The notes: generated from the letters alone by a model not told the origin. Shown: positions 1 through 9,137, numbered from the stretch's first letter. The stretch: 35,943 nt of DNA from an uncultured Actinomycetes bacterium (GCA_903953805.1 CAJBLC010000137.1:1-35943), one strand, 5' to 3'. Translations and numbers: made by a program.

Positions 1-50
1 AAGATACCTAAAACGGTATTGGTATTACCGACATCGATAGCGAGCAACAT
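1..50 (-). CDS. coaX: Type III pantothenate kinase, N-terminal fragment (cut by window edge)
   Basis: Only the first 16 complete codons lie in the window, reading MLLAIDVGNTNTVLGI. This is the classic N-terminal phosphate-binding motif (D-x-G-N-T-N) of the ASKHA-fold type III pantothenate kinase, which phosphorylates pantothenate in the first step of CoA synthesis. The ATG (50-48) follows the nadC stop codon directly, so the two are probably translationally coupled. A coaX gene at the end of a pan/nad cluster is common in actinobacteria. The identification rests on the motif plus context; the rest of the gene cannot be seen. Confidence 0.85.
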   Translation of the reverse strand, partial: MLLAIDVGNTNTVLGI

Positions 51-893
51 TTACGACTCCATCCGTAGATCTAATCCGATATCAAGAGCTTTGGCCGAGT
101 GTGTGAGCGCTCCAACAGCGATGAAATCCACACCAGTCTGCGCATATACCTTGGCATTTTCGAGCGAGAGCCCACCAGATGCCTCAAGCTTGGTCTTACC
201 ATTCACAATCGTTACTGCTTCGCGACATTGTTCAACGCTCATATTGTCGAGCATGATCAGATCTGGGTTTCCAACTAACACTTCTTTGAGTTGATCGAGG
301 GTATCAACTTCAATCTCAATATCGGCATCTCGGTACTGTGATCGGACCAGCTCAAAGGCCTTTAAGACCCCACCTGCTGCAACGATGTGATTATCTTTAA
401 TAAGCGCAGCATCAGAGAGCGACATCCGATGATTCGTTCCGCCGCCCATACGAACCGCATATTTTTCGAGCACGCGCCAGCCAGGTGTTGTCTTGCGGGT
501 ATCTCGCACCTGACATTGTGTCCCTGAAACTTCATTTACCCAACGACGTGTCAGCGTTGCAATTCCACTTAAGTGAGTAAGGAAATTTAAAGTGGTGCGC
601 TCAGCGAGCAGAAGTGAACGAACATTTCCACGCGCAATAAGCACGACAGTGCCGGAAGTATTTTCATCTCCATCAATTACCGGAGTTTCTATATCTGTAA
701 TCCCCAAGCGATTGAGCACTGCTATTGCAACTGGGATTCCAGCGATAACGCCACTCTCGCGGAGGCGATATTCAGCTGTTCCAATTTGATCGTCACCGAT
801 TGTTGCGGCAGAGGTGATATCAATACCTGCTGGAATATCCTCACGTATCGCCATCTCAATCAACTCTTGGATATGCGAATCGATAGTGATCAT
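51..893 (-). CDS. nadC: Nicotinate-nucleotide diphosphorylase (carboxylating), quinolinate phosphoribosyltransferase
   Basis: This 280-residue protein has the usual NadC length. The family converts quinolinate and PRPP to nicotinate mononucleotide, CO2 and pyrophosphate in de novo NAD synthesis. Visible motifs are DTRKTTPGWR (131-140), the GGGTNHR segment followed by KDNH (166-169), and EASGG (237-241), which together line the quinolinate and PRPP sites. The ATG overlaps the nadB stop codon in an ATGA arrangement (4 nt), and coaX begins immediately after its own stop. NadB supplies iminoaspartate; NadA, which would condense it to quinolinate, is not in the window. Confidence 0.97.
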   Translation of the reverse strand: MITIDSHIQELIEMAIREDIPAGIDITSAATIGDDQIGTAEYRLRESGVIAGIPVAIAVLNRLGITDIETPVIDGDENTSGTVVLIARGNVRSLLLAERTTLNFLTHLSGIATLTRRWVNEVSGTQCQVRDTRKTTPGWRVLEKYAVRMGGGTNHRMSLSDAALIKDNHIVAAGGVLKAFELVRSQYRDADIEIEVDTLDQLKEVLVGNPDLIMLDNMSVEQCREAVTIVNGKTKLEASGGLSLENAKVYAQTGVDFIAVGALTHSAKALDIGLDLRMES

Positions 894-2500
894 GGCTTCA
901 CCTCAGCAAATCGAACGCTCCAATTACCCGTCGCGTCATATCTCTGAACTACGCGCTTGTGCCAGAGTGGATCAGTCTCCGGGAAGTCACTACGCCAGTG
1001 AGATCCTCGAGATTCTTTACGCTCTAAGGCACCACGCACGATTGCGGTAGCGAGTAGATGCAAGTTAGAGACTTCCCACGCTTCAATACGCGGTTCAGTA
1101 CTGGTTCGAGAAGCTAATTGATTGAGCGTTGTGAGAGTCTCGTTGAGTGACTCTTCAGAGCGCATCACGCCAGCACCTTCACTCATAGAGAGTTGAATGG
1201 CTAATTTGATTGCTGGGCTCAAGAGAAAACCTTCATTTTGATCTTCGACCGGGAGCACTTGATCAGGAAGATTCGATGCAATATCTGAAGCAATACGCGC
1301 ACCGAAGACAAGTCCCTCAAGTAATGAGTTTGAGGCTAAGCGGTTTGCACCATGAGCTCCGGTACATGCGCTCTCACCACAGACATAGAGGCCCTTCACT
1401 GAGGTTCGGCCATTGAGATCTACAAGGACTCCCCCTGATGCGTAATGAGAGGCTGGAGCTACTGGAATTAACTGCTTTGTGGGGTCGATGCCATTAGCCA
1501 TACAGGATGCATAGATCGTTGGGAATCGAACTTCAAACTCTTTAATTCCCGTTGCATCGAGCCAGACATGGGGAATATTCCATTGGCGCATCTGCGAGAA
1601 AATCTCTTTTGCCACAATATCTCGCGGCGCTAAATCTGCGAGTTCATGTTTTTTTGCCATGAAGCGTTCGCCTTTATGGTTAAGCAAAATGGCGCCTTCG
1701 CCACGAACCGCTTCGCTGATCAATGGTTGTTGTCCACCTTCAGCTGTGTCTCGCCAAAGAACAGTGGGGTGGAATTGAATAAATTCAACATCTGCAACTT
1801 CTGCACCAGCACGAAGTGCAAGAGCGACACCATCTCCTGTTGAAACTGATGGATTAGTTGTTTGTGAATAAACCTGACCCAATCCGCCCGTTGCGACTAC
1901 AACTGCCTTAGCGAGTGCTTGTCCAACGCCATCACGAGTTCCTTCGCCGATAACGTGAAGAGTTACACCACAAACCTGGCCATCTGCATCTTGCAGCGCA
2001 TCGATGGCAAGTGCTCGTTCAATAACTTCGATTCCAGAGTCACCCTTAATTGCTTCAAGAAGCGCACGGGAGACTTCAGCACCGGTTGCATCGCCACCAG
2101 CGTGGAGAATGCGATTGCGATGATGGCCACCTTCGCGGGTGAGTGAAATTTCACCGCTTTCAGATGTATCGAAGACTGCGCCACGTGCGATCAATTTGCG
2201 AACTGCTTCAGGTCCCTCTGTAACAAGTACTTTCACAGCATCGATATCGCAGAGACCTACGCCAGCAATAAGTGTGTCGCTCTCATGTTGATCTGGTGTA
2301 TCGCCAGGCCCAAGTGCAGCGGCGATACCGCCCTGCGCCCACTTTGTTGAACCCTCATCGAGAAGCGCTTTAGTAACGAGCAAGACTGAAAGTCCTGATG
2401 CGCGAAGATTGAGAACAGTTGTAAGACCAGCAACGCCAGAACCAATCACGACAACATCTGCCTGTGTGGTCCAGCCCGGCTTACCCGCTAATAGCTTCAT
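890..2500 (-). CDS. nadB: L-aspartate oxidase
   Basis: This flavoprotein oxidises L-aspartate to iminoaspartate, the first step of de novo NAD synthesis. The FAD dinucleotide-binding motif VVVIGSGVAGL lies near the N terminus. It is followed by the family segments STKWAQGGIAAAL, EGGHHRNRILHAGGDATG, HPTVLW, SEAVRGEGAIL and, near the C-terminal part of the FAD domain, HYASGGVLVD and GANRLASNSLLEGLVFG. The frame is open for 17 codons upstream inside panC, but I chose the ATG at 2500. It overlaps the panC stop as ATGA and gives a normal 536-residue protein beginning MKLLAGKPGWTTQADVV. It overlaps nadC by 4 nt at the other end. Confidence 0.96.
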   Translation of the reverse strand: MKLLAGKPGWTTQADVVVIGSGVAGLTTVLNLRASGLSVLLVTKALLDEGSTKWAQGGIAAALGPGDTPDQHESDTLIAGVGLCDIDAVKVLVTEGPEAVRKLIARGAVFDTSESGEISLTREGGHHRNRILHAGGDATGAEVSRALLEAIKGDSGIEVIERALAIDALQDADGQVCGVTLHVIGEGTRDGVGQALAKAVVVATGGLGQVYSQTTNPSVSTGDGVALALRAGAEVADVEFIQFHPTVLWRDTAEGGQQPLISEAVRGEGAILLNHKGERFMAKKHELADLAPRDIVAKEIFSQMRQWNIPHVWLDATGIKEFEVRFPTIYASCMANGIDPTKQLIPVAPASHYASGGVLVDLNGRTSVKGLYVCGESACTGAHGANRLASNSLLEGLVFGARIASDIASNLPDQVLPVEDQNEGFLLSPAIKLAIQLSMSEGAGVMRSEESLNETLTTLNQLASRTSTEPRIEAWEVSNLHLLATAIVRGALERKESRGSHWRSDFPETDPLWHKRVVQRYDATGNWSVRFAEVKP

Positions 2501-3261
2501 GCGCCCACGCTCATCGCCATATTGTCCAGCAATCTGACCCCATTTACCCAACCGGCAATCAGCGCTCTGCGCTTGGTTGTGCCAGGTGTGGCCAATTCAA
2601 AACTCTCTTCATCGATCACAACGGCATAATCCAGGGTAAATCCTGGCTCTGATTTCAGAATCTCGAGCATTCTCTCTTCTGGATGATTGCTCACTGATGC
2701 TTGATGAAGGGCACGTGAAATGACAAGTGCTGTCCTGCGGCCGTCATCGCCCAATCGAATATTGCGAGAAGAGAGCGCCAGGCCATCGCTATCGCGAATA
2801 AGCGGTGCTGAAATGATCTCTACTGGAATCTGGTTCTTACGAACCCACTCTTTAATAATGAAGAGTTGTTGAAAATCTTTCTCGCCGAAGATTGCATACT
2901 GTGGCTGAACTTTTTTAAAGAGTCGATCAACAACTGTTACGACGCCATCAAAGTGACCTGGACGATTTACACCTTCATATTTATCAGCAAGCGCTCCCGC
3001 ACTAATGATCGTTGGGTTATCGGGGTAGATCTCGTCATAAGTTGGAGCCCAGATCTCTGTCGCTCCTGCAGATCGCGCGAGCTGTGAATCGCCATCAATA
3101 TCTCGGGGATACTTCGCAAGATCATCTTTATTTTCAAATTGAAGTGGGTTGACGAAGATACTTACGACTACGTCATCTGAATACTTCTTTGCGAGTTCAA
3201 TGAGAGATAAGTGGCCAGCATGAAGCGCACCCATGGTGGGGACAAATGCTGTCTTGCTCAT
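2497..3261 (-). CDS. panC: Pantothenate synthetase (pantoate-beta-alanine ligase)
   Basis: The 254-residue protein condenses pantoate and beta-alanine using ATP. It shows the HIGH-like nucleotide motif in PTMGALHAGH (9-18), the segment FVNPLQF, EKDFQQL and SSRN. It is somewhat shorter than the usual ~280 residues because the N-terminal strand region before PTMG is very short. A GGAG sequence about 7 bases before the ATG supports this start. The frame stays open for 13 codons upstream to the folK TAG stop, so only a non-ATG start could lengthen it. panD and panB, which supply its substrates, are not adjacent. Confidence 0.95.
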   Translation of the reverse strand: MSKTAFVPTMGALHAGHLSLIELAKKYSDDVVVSIFVNPLQFENKDDLAKYPRDIDGDSQLARSAGATEIWAPTYDEIYPDNPTIISAGALADKYEGVNRPGHFDGVVTVVDRLFKKVQPQYAIFGEKDFQQLFIIKEWVRKNQIPVEIISAPLIRDSDGLALSSRNIRLGDDGRRTALVISRALHQASVSNHPEERMLEILKSEPGFTLDYAVVIDEESFELATPGTTKRRALIAGWVNGVRLLDNMAMSVGA

Positions 3262-3300
3262 GTAGTGCTCCAGTCCACTTCGGGTACCAGGCTGCTTGAA

Positions 3301-3735
3301 CTAATGGAGTAATCGTACCTCGCCGAAACCAGGGAGATAAGCCTCGCTATCGATCTCAAGCCATGGATCAAGGACGAAGCGACGCTCATGTGCATGCGGA
3401 TGCGGCAGAGTAAGGAATTCACTTTCGATCACCAAGTCATCGGCTGCGATCAGATCAAGATCCAGCGTTCGGGCTCCCCAGCGTTCGATCCGCTGACGAC
3501 CTGCCGCCAACTCGATCTCTTGCATCTTTCTCAGCAATTCTGTCGGCTCTAATTCGCTCTCTCCGATGAGGACGGCATTGAGGTAATCAGGCTGCTCCGG
3601 GCCTCCGACCGGGGCGGTCTCATGGAATGTCGAGACTTTAACGACGGTGATAATTGCGGCTAATTGATTAATTGCATCAATCAACGTCGCCTCACGGTCC
3701 CCCAAGTTGGAACCTAACGCAATAACGACCTTCAT
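3301..3735 (-). CDS. folK: 2-amino-4-hydroxy-6-hydroxymethyldihydropteridine diphosphokinase (HPPK)
   Basis: This 144-residue protein transfers pyrophosphate from ATP to 6-hydroxymethyl-dihydropterin, giving the substrate of FolP. It has the N-terminal ALGSNLGDR loop, ETAPVGGPEQPDYLNAV, and the signature RWGARTLDLDLI with the two metal-binding aspartates, followed by LPHPHAHERRFVL. Its ATG overlaps the folB stop as ATGA. The length is slightly below the usual ~160. The TAG stop is in the same frame as panC, 39 nt before it. Confidence 0.96.
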   Translation of the reverse strand: MKVVIALGSNLGDREATLIDAINQLAAIITVVKVSTFHETAPVGGPEQPDYLNAVLIGESELEPTELLRKMQEIELAAGRQRIERWGARTLDLDLIAADDLVIESEFLTLPHPHAHERRFVLDPWLEIDSEAYLPGFGEVRLLH

Positions 3736-4082
3736 CGGTCCCTACGGATATGCACTGCGATCGCAGCCTCAACAGGCGCTTCTGGCTTATAAATCGTTAC
3801 TTCAACGCTCTCAACCAATGGATAGTTCTGCAAGACAGATGTGACTACGCGATCGGCAAGTGTTTCGATGAGATTAACGGGTTCGCCTTCCAAAATCTTT
3901 TTAACATCAGGAACAACCTTGGAATAATCCGTTGCATCATTCACATCGTCGCTCTTAGCTGGTGCAGAGAGATCGGTATACAGAATGAGGTCAGCAAGGA
4001 ATCTCTGTCCGACTCTCCGCTCTTCGGGATAGACGCCATGAAAACCAAAACCGTTGATGCCGCTGATACGAATCTGATCCAT
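3732..4082 (-). CDS. folB: Dihydroneopterin aldolase
   Basis: This 116-residue, FolB-length protein cleaves 7,8-dihydroneopterin to 6-hydroxymethyl-dihydropterin and glycolaldehyde in folate synthesis. Family landmarks are GFHGVYPEERRVGQRF, with the conserved Glu of the pterin site, the DYSKV segment, NLIETLADRV, and the catalytic Lys in VEVTIYKPEAPV. Its ATG shares one base with the folP stop (TAATG), and its stop overlaps the folK start, so folP-folB-folK should be translationally coupled. Confidence 0.95.
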   Translation of the reverse strand: MDQIRISGINGFGFHGVYPEERRVGQRFLADLILYTDLSAPAKSDDVNDATDYSKVVPDVKKILEGEPVNLIETLADRVVTSVLQNYPLVESVEVTIYKPEAPVEAAIAVHIRRDR

Positions 4083-4903
4083 TAGAAGTAGAGCTCCTCA
4101 ATCACTTCAATTGCATCGCGATGGGGCTTAACGCTATGTGTGCGCACTGCCCAGATTTCACGGCGAGCAAGGTCAGCGGTGATCGCTGCAGTTGCATGAT
4201 CTCGATCGCCAGGAATATCCGCACCGATTAATTCACCCAAGAAGCGTTTACGTGATGCACCGATCAAAATGGGATATCCAAGAAGTTGTAACCGTTCAAC
4301 CCCGCGCAACAGTTCCCAGTTATGTTCTGCCGTCTTTGAGAATCCGATACCTGGGTCGAGAATGATCTGCTCTGGTGAGACGCCGACCTTGAGTAACTCT
4401 GTTACCCGTTCATCTAATTCATCTTTAACTTCACTCACGACATTCTCATACGTTGCCAGGTTCTGCATATCTCGGGAATGTCCGCGCCAATGCATTGCAA
4501 TATATTGAATCTGCTGGGAGCCAGCTATGACCTTCGCCATCAATGGATCAGCCAAGCCACCACTCACATCGTTAACGATCGTGGCACCAGCTCCAATCGC
4601 TGCCTTTGCGACCTCAGATCGCATCGTATCGACGCTGATAATGGCGCCTAATTCATGGAGTTCGGTAATGACTGGAATAACGCGATCAAGCTCATCTTCG
4701 AGTGAAACTCGTTCAGCACCAGGGCGAGTCGATTCACCACCCACATCGATGATATCTGCGCCATCATCGATAAGTTGGCGACCATGTTTGATCGCATCGT
4801 CAAAGGCAAAATGTTCACCGCCATCTGCGAAGGAATCCGGTGTGACATTGAGGATTCCCATGACGAGCATCCGCTGATGTTCTGGGCGTCCGTCTTGGCT
4901 CAT
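4082..4903 (-). CDS. folP: Dihydropteroate synthase
   Basis: DHPS joins p-aminobenzoate to 6-hydroxymethyl-dihydropterin pyrophosphate; the family is the target of sulfonamides. Landmarks in this TIM-barrel protein are GILNVTPDSFADGG near the N terminus, DVGGESTRPGAE, VNDVSGG, ILDPGIGFSKT, GASRKRF and a C-terminal RTH. The reading frame continues upstream into folE. I chose the ATG at 4903 (protein begins MSQDGRPEHQRM), 4 nt after the folE stop, giving 273 residues. An internal ATG 11 codons later (MLVMGILNV) is a possible alternative because neither has a strong SD. Confidence 0.95.
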   Translation of the reverse strand: MSQDGRPEHQRMLVMGILNVTPDSFADGGEHFAFDDAIKHGRQLIDDGADIIDVGGESTRPGAERVSLEDELDRVIPVITELHELGAIISVDTMRSEVAKAAIGAGATIVNDVSGGLADPLMAKVIAGSQQIQYIAMHWRGHSRDMQNLATYENVVSEVKDELDERVTELLKVGVSPEQIILDPGIGFSKTAEHNWELLRGVERLQLLGYPILIGASRKRFLGELIGADIPGDRDHATAAITADLARREIWAVRTHSVKPHRDAIEVIEELYF

Positions 4904-4907
4904 GGAA

Positions 4908-5537
4908 TTAATTCTTATTCGATGTAATGAGCGACATCGCTTCAGCGCGAGTTGCTGAGTTTCGAAGTTGTCCGCGCACCGCACTAGTGACGGTACGTGC
5001 TTGTGACTTGCGCACTCCGCGCATCGACATACAGAGGTGTTCGCAATCGATAATCACAATTACTCCTGCGGGTTCTAGAACATCAACCATGGCATCGGCT
5101 ATCTGAGTTGTGAGTCGCTCTTGAACTTGTGGGCGACGTGAATACATATCGACCAATCGAGCAATCTTTGAGAGCCCGGTGATACGTCCGGATGCACCGG
5201 GGATATAACCAACATGAGCAACGCCATGGAATGGAGTTAGATGATGTTCGCAATGTGAGAAGACTTCGATATCGCGAACAATCACGAGCTCTGAATGTCC
5301 CAGATCAAATGTAGTTGTCAGCACATCGGATGGCTTCTGCCAAAGACCAGCAAAGTTTTCCCGGAGCGCTTTTGCTACGCGCGCTGGTGTGTCACGTAAA
5401 CCATCTCGCGTTGGATCTTCACCAATCGCTAAGAGAAGTTCAGTAACTGCCTTCTCAGCACGGTCCTGATCAAATGGCGTCTTGGCATTTCCATCACCAG
5501 GACCCATTGAGAGTGGATTTACTGGGCCATCACTCAC
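4908..5537 (-). CDS. folE: GTP cyclohydrolase I
   Basis: FolE converts GTP to 7,8-dihydroneopterin triphosphate, the entry to folate synthesis. The zinc and catalytic region is visible as VFSHCEHHLTPFHG and, further on, IDCEHLCMSMRGV, with GLSKIARLVDMYSRRPQVQERL between them. The start is uncertain. A GTG at 5537 overlaps the ftsH stop by 8 nt and has an AAGAAGG sequence about 12 nt upstream, giving 209 residues. An ATG at 5507 would give 199 residues but has no visible SD. The frame is also open back to 5588 inside ftsH, which I consider unlikely. Confidence 0.93.
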   Translation of the reverse strand: MSDGPVNPLSMGPGDGNAKTPFDQDRAEKAVTELLLAIGEDPTRDGLRDTPARVAKALRENFAGLWQKPSDVLTTTFDLGHSELVIVRDIEVFSHCEHHLTPFHGVAHVGYIPGASGRITGLSKIARLVDMYSRRPQVQERLTTQIADAMVDVLEPAGVIVIIDCEHLCMSMRGVRKSQARTVTSAVRGQLRNSATRAEAMSLITSNKN

Positions 5538-7545
5538 TAGCTGGCGCTGCCTTCTTGCGAGCGCGCTTTGCTGCTGGCTTCTTCTCAACTGCAGGAGTGC
5601 TCTGCGAATTAGCTGGTGAGAGCGCCACTGGTGGCTGATTGGAAGGGGTTCGATCTGGTGAACCCGTCCAGGCCGGACGCGGCTTCACGCGAGTGATCCC
5701 CTTAAAGATCTCGGCGATATCCTCTTTAAGCAGGGTCTCACGTTCAAGGAGTTCGACCACTAATTGATCAAGGATGGCGCGGTTCTCGACCAAGATATCG
5801 AAGGCCTCTTGGTGGGCATTTTGGATCAAGGCACGAATCTCAGCATCGACGATGCCTGCTACCTCTTCGGAGTAATCGCGTTGATGTCCGTAATCGCGAC
5901 CGAGGAATGGTTCTCCCTCAGAGATGCCGAGTTTGATCGCACCAATGCGCTCGGTCATTCCATATTGAGTAACCATCGCGCGAGCAAGGTTTGTTGCCTT
6001 CTCAATATCGTTTGATGCGCCAGTCGTTGGATCATGGAAGATTAATTCTTCAGCGGCACGACCACCCAATGAGTAAGCGAGTTGATCGAGCATCTGATTG
6101 CGAGTCGTTGCGTAACGATCTTCATCGGGAAGAACCATTGTGTAACCCAGTGCACGACCGCGCGGCATGATCGTGATCTTGTGAACAGGATCGGTATGTG
6201 GAAGGGCCGCAGCAACAAGTGCGTGGCCACCTTCGTGATACGCAGTGATGCGACGCTCTTCTTCAGTCATCAAACGAGTCTTACGTTGTGGTCCTGCCAT
6301 CACGCGATCAATCGCTTCATCAAGAGCTGCAGTTGTAATGACCTTCGCATTCTCACGAGCAGTGAGAAGCGCAGCTTCATTCAATACATTTGCTAGATCA
6401 GCGCCAGTGAATCCTGGTGTGCGCTTTGCAAAATCAGTGAGGTCGACAGATTTAGCGAGTGGCTTACCCTTCGCATGGACTTCAAGGATCGCAGCGCGAC
6501 CTTTGAGATCAGGGCGATCAACTGGAATCTGACGATCGAAACGTCCTGGGCGAAGTAGCGCAGGATCAAGAACATCTGGTCGGTTAGAAGCGGCGATCAA
6601 GATAACTTGGCCATTAGCTTCAAAGCCATCCATCTCAACGAGTAATTGATTGAGAGTCTGTTCGCGTTCATCATGTCCGCCACCAAGTCCGGCACCACGT
6701 TGACGACCGACCGCATCGATCTCGTCGATAAAGATAATTGCTGGTGCATTCTCTTTCGCCTGAGCAAAGAGGTCGCGCACACGAGCTGCACCGACACCAA
6801 CGAACATCTCTACGAAATCAGATCCAGATATGGAGTAGAACGGAACGCTCGCTTCGCCTGCAACAGCACGAGCAAGGAGGGTCTTACCTGTTCCCGGAGG
6901 ACCGTAGAGGAGAACACCCTTAGGAATCTTCGCTCCCATATCCTGATATTTCTTCGGTTCAGCGAGAAAATCCTTGATCTCACGGAGCTCTTGAACTGCC
7001 TCATCAGCGCCAGCCACATCGGCGAAGGTATTTGTTGGGTTCTCTTTATTGTTGAGCTTCGCCTTAGAACGACCAAATTGGAAGACCTTATTTCCACCAT
7101 TGGCATTTCCCATAAAGAGCATAAGCAAGAAGCCAATAAGGAGGAACGGACCAAAGCTATAGAGAAGAGTTGCGAGGAATGAGGTCGTTGGAATCTTGAC
7201 GTTCCACGCCTTTGGCGGTGGATTGCTTGTCAGCAAAGTGACGATCAATGGCTCTTGATTAGCAACGTAGTTCGCTTCAAGTTTCTGTGAACCGTTGACG
7301 TAGACGCCACTCTTCAGGATTACTTGAATCTTCTGATCTTTATCAACGAGCAGAGCTGAATCAACTTTATTTGCAGAGATCTCTGCCAGCACGGTCGATG
7401 TATCTACCTTGATAAATTGATTTCCAGAATTTGAGATTCGACCAAAGACGGAGATAACAACAATCGCGATAATGATCCAGAAAAGTGGTGCGCGTAACCA
7501 CCGACGAATACGCTTCTTCGGAAGTTGAACTTTCTTATCTGCCAC
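5530..7545 (-). CDS. ftsH: ATP-dependent zinc metalloprotease FtsH
   Basis: This 671-residue membrane-anchored AAA+ protease degrades misfolded and regulatory membrane and cytosolic proteins as a hexamer. Two membrane segments (about 18-35 and 124-146) flank an extracytoplasmic domain. The AAA module has Walker A GPPGTGKT (215-222), Walker B IIFIDEID (270-277) and the second region of homology (321-337, NRPDVLDPALLRPGRFD). The zinc site is HEGGH (437-441) with the third ligand likely D513 in ASNDIEKAT. The C terminus is a Pro/Lys/Ala-rich basic tail. The GTG start has an AAGGGGA SD 6 nt upstream and lies 11 nt after hpt. Confidence 0.97.
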   Translation of the reverse strand: MADKKVQLPKKRIRRWLRAPLFWIIIAIVVISVFGRISNSGNQFIKVDTSTVLAEISANKVDSALLVDKDQKIQVILKSGVYVNGSQKLEANYVANQEPLIVTLLTSNPPPKAWNVKIPTTSFLATLLYSFGPFLLIGFLLMLFMGNANGGNKVFQFGRSKAKLNNKENPTNTFADVAGADEAVQELREIKDFLAEPKKYQDMGAKIPKGVLLYGPPGTGKTLLARAVAGEASVPFYSISGSDFVEMFVGVGAARVRDLFAQAKENAPAIIFIDEIDAVGRQRGAGLGGGHDEREQTLNQLLVEMDGFEANGQVILIAASNRPDVLDPALLRPGRFDRQIPVDRPDLKGRAAILEVHAKGKPLAKSVDLTDFAKRTPGFTGADLANVLNEAALLTARENAKVITTAALDEAIDRVMAGPQRKTRLMTEEERRITAYHEGGHALVAAALPHTDPVHKITIMPRGRALGYTMVLPDEDRYATTRNQMLDQLAYSLGGRAAEELIFHDPTTGASNDIEKATNLARAMVTQYGMTERIGAIKLGISEGEPFLGRDYGHQRDYSEEVAGIVDAEIRALIQNAHQEAFDILVENRAILDQLVVELLERETLLKEDIAEIFKGITRVKPRPAWTGSPDRTPSNQPPVALSPANSQSTPAVEKKPAAKRARKKAAPASE

Positions 7546-7556
7546 TGCGGATCCCC

Positions 7557-8108
7557 TTATGCATATACGTGCTCAGCGAGCACGCCAATGAAATCTAGAT
7601 TGCGATACTTTTCGTCATAGTCGAGGCCGTAACCAACGACAAACTCTTTTGGAATATCGAAACCAACATACTTAACATCAACCTCTACTTTGGCAGCCTC
7701 TGGCTTGCGAAGCATGGTGAGGATCTCGACGCTAGAAGTGCCACGTGACTCAAGATTTGATTTCAACCAGGCGAGTGTGAGTCCAGTATCAACAATGTCC
7801 TCAACGATAAGCACATGACGACCCGTGATATCGCGATCGAGATCTTTCAGAATTCGAACAACGCCACTTGATTTGGTGCCAGAGCCATAACTTGAGACCG
7901 CCATCCAATCCATTTCGATGTGGCGATTAAGGGCACGCGAGAAGTCAGCCATTGTCATGACTGCACCTTTAAGGATTCCGATAATCAGCAGGTCGCGACC
8001 TTCGTAATCGCGCTCAACTTGGCGCGCTAACTCATGCAGACGTGCTTTGATCTCCTGGCCATTTACGATCACTTTTGCGATATCGCTTCCAGCTGTTGTG
8101 AGATCCAC
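7557..8108 (-). CDS. hpt: Hypoxanthine phosphoribosyltransferase
   Basis: This purine salvage enzyme of 183 residues makes IMP or GMP from hypoxanthine or guanine and PRPP. The PRPP motif is VLIVEDIVDTGLTL (99-112), with the Glu-Asp pair at 103-104. Other family segments are IGILKGAVMTMADFSRAL, MAVSSYGSGTKSSG and the C-terminal DEKYRNLDFIGVL. The GTG start carries a good SD (GAGGAG) about 5 nt upstream. The order tilS-hpt-ftsH is conserved in actinobacteria. The 37-nt gap to tilS also contains an AT-rich TATATA stretch that could be a weak internal promoter. Confidence 0.95.
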   Translation of the reverse strand: MDLTTAGSDIAKVIVNGQEIKARLHELARQVERDYEGRDLLIIGILKGAVMTMADFSRALNRHIEMDWMAVSSYGSGTKSSGVVRILKDLDRDITGRHVLIVEDIVDTGLTLAWLKSNLESRGTSSVEILTMLRKPEAAKVEVDVKYVGFDIPKEFVVGYGLDYDEKYRNLDFIGVLAEHVYA

Positions 8109-8145
8109 GGTGCTCCTCTTATATAGGTGTCTTTTAGGGGTAAGG

Positions 8146-9105
8146 CTAAATCGACTGCGAGAGCGAAAGTCTGCCCGAAATTCGGGAAACCTTCACACCA
8201 CCAGGAAGGGAACTCTCCCCTTGGCCCCGCCACGATGTGACGAGCGCCTCTACCGGAGCGAGGTGATCGGCAGTTAATGAGCCTTGGGGGGCTCCCGCCT
8301 CATAGATCGCAGCCCGTAGGACCCGAGCTCGGATGGCGACCGGCAAGGCAGCCAGCTCTTCAATAATCAGATCTGGATGGGTGGCGCGAAAGTCGTGAGC
8401 AATCTGATCGAGGGCATCGGCATCCTCACGAAGAATTCGAGCGCTGCGAGCGAGTGCATCGGTGACGCCTGGGCCGAGTTCGGACTCCAAAAGTGGGAGG
8501 AGATTTTTGCGAACACGTACGCGAGTGAACTCTTCATTCTCATTATGAGGATCAGACCAGAATGAAATATTTTCTTCACGACAAGATTCAATGGTTGTAT
8601 CTCGATCAACGCTGAGAAGTGGTCGTAGGTATTTCCCATCAGAACTTTCCGCAGCCATGCCGCTCAATGATCGTGTTCCAGAACCTCGGGCTAAACCAAG
8701 GAGAACAGTCTCCGCTTGATCATTGAGTGTGTGACCTAAGAAGATTGACTGTGCGCCAAATTCCAGAAGAACTTCATCAAATGCTCGGTACCTTGCCCTA
8801 CGTGCCGATGCCTCTAAGCCATCGGAGATCTCAACTTTTACTTTTTTAATTTCGATTTGATGAAAACCAATCGCGCTCAGAGTCTGCGCCGCAACTTTTG
8901 CAATATCAGCTGAACCTTCTTGTAAGCCATGGTCAATAATCACTGGAATGAGATTCACGGATAAGTCACGTGATTCACGAAAGAGTGCATTGGCAAGCGC
9001 CAGTGAATCGGCACCACCGGAAGCTGCAATCAGAATATTTTCATCTTGTGAAAATCGCGCCAGCCAAGGTCGAACTGCCTGTCGAATGACCAGTGTCGCC
9101 TTCAC
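8146..9105 (-). CDS. tilS: tRNA(Ile)-lysidine synthetase
   Basis: TilS modifies the wobble cytidine of the AUA-reading tRNA-Ile to lysidine using ATP and lysine. The PP-loop ATPase motif SGGADS is at residues 29-34, and FLGHTLNDQAETVLLGLARGSGTRSLSGM is the family's HD/GTR region. At 319 residues it is the short form found in actinobacteria, without the long C-terminal domain of E. coli TilS. The start is GTG with no SD. A TAAGAT hexamer sits exactly 6 nt upstream, so I infer that a leaderless transcript for the tilS-coaX operon begins here. Confidence 0.95.
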   Translation of the reverse strand: MKATLVIRQAVRPWLARFSQDENILIAASGGADSLALANALFRESRDLSVNLIPVIIDHGLQEGSADIAKVAAQTLSAIGFHQIEIKKVKVEISDGLEASARRARYRAFDEVLLEFGAQSIFLGHTLNDQAETVLLGLARGSGTRSLSGMAAESSDGKYLRPLLSVDRDTTIESCREENISFWSDPHNENEEFTRVRVRKNLLPLLESELGPGVTDALARSARILREDADALDQIAHDFRATHPDLIIEELAALPVAIRARVLRAAIYEAGAPQGSLTADHLAPVEALVTSWRGQGESSLPGGVKVSRISGRLSLSQSI

Positions 9106-9111
9106 AGGGTT

Positions 9112-9117
9112 ATCTTA
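9112..9117 (-). promoter_or_regulatory. -10 element of a leaderless promoter for the tilS-coaX operon
   Basis: Read on the minus strand the hexamer is TAAGAT, followed by 6 nt (AACCCT) and the tilS GTG. The spacing would put the transcript start at or next to the start codon. No clear -35 element is seen. The motif and spacing match those before many other genes in this window. Confidence 0.55.
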
Positions 9118-9137
9118 AAGTTAAAACGAGAGCTTGG

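Noticed and set aside
6646..7182. 178-codon open frame opposite ftsH
   Set aside because: It is a shadow of the strongly conserved FtsH AAA domain on the other strand, without recognisable protein features.
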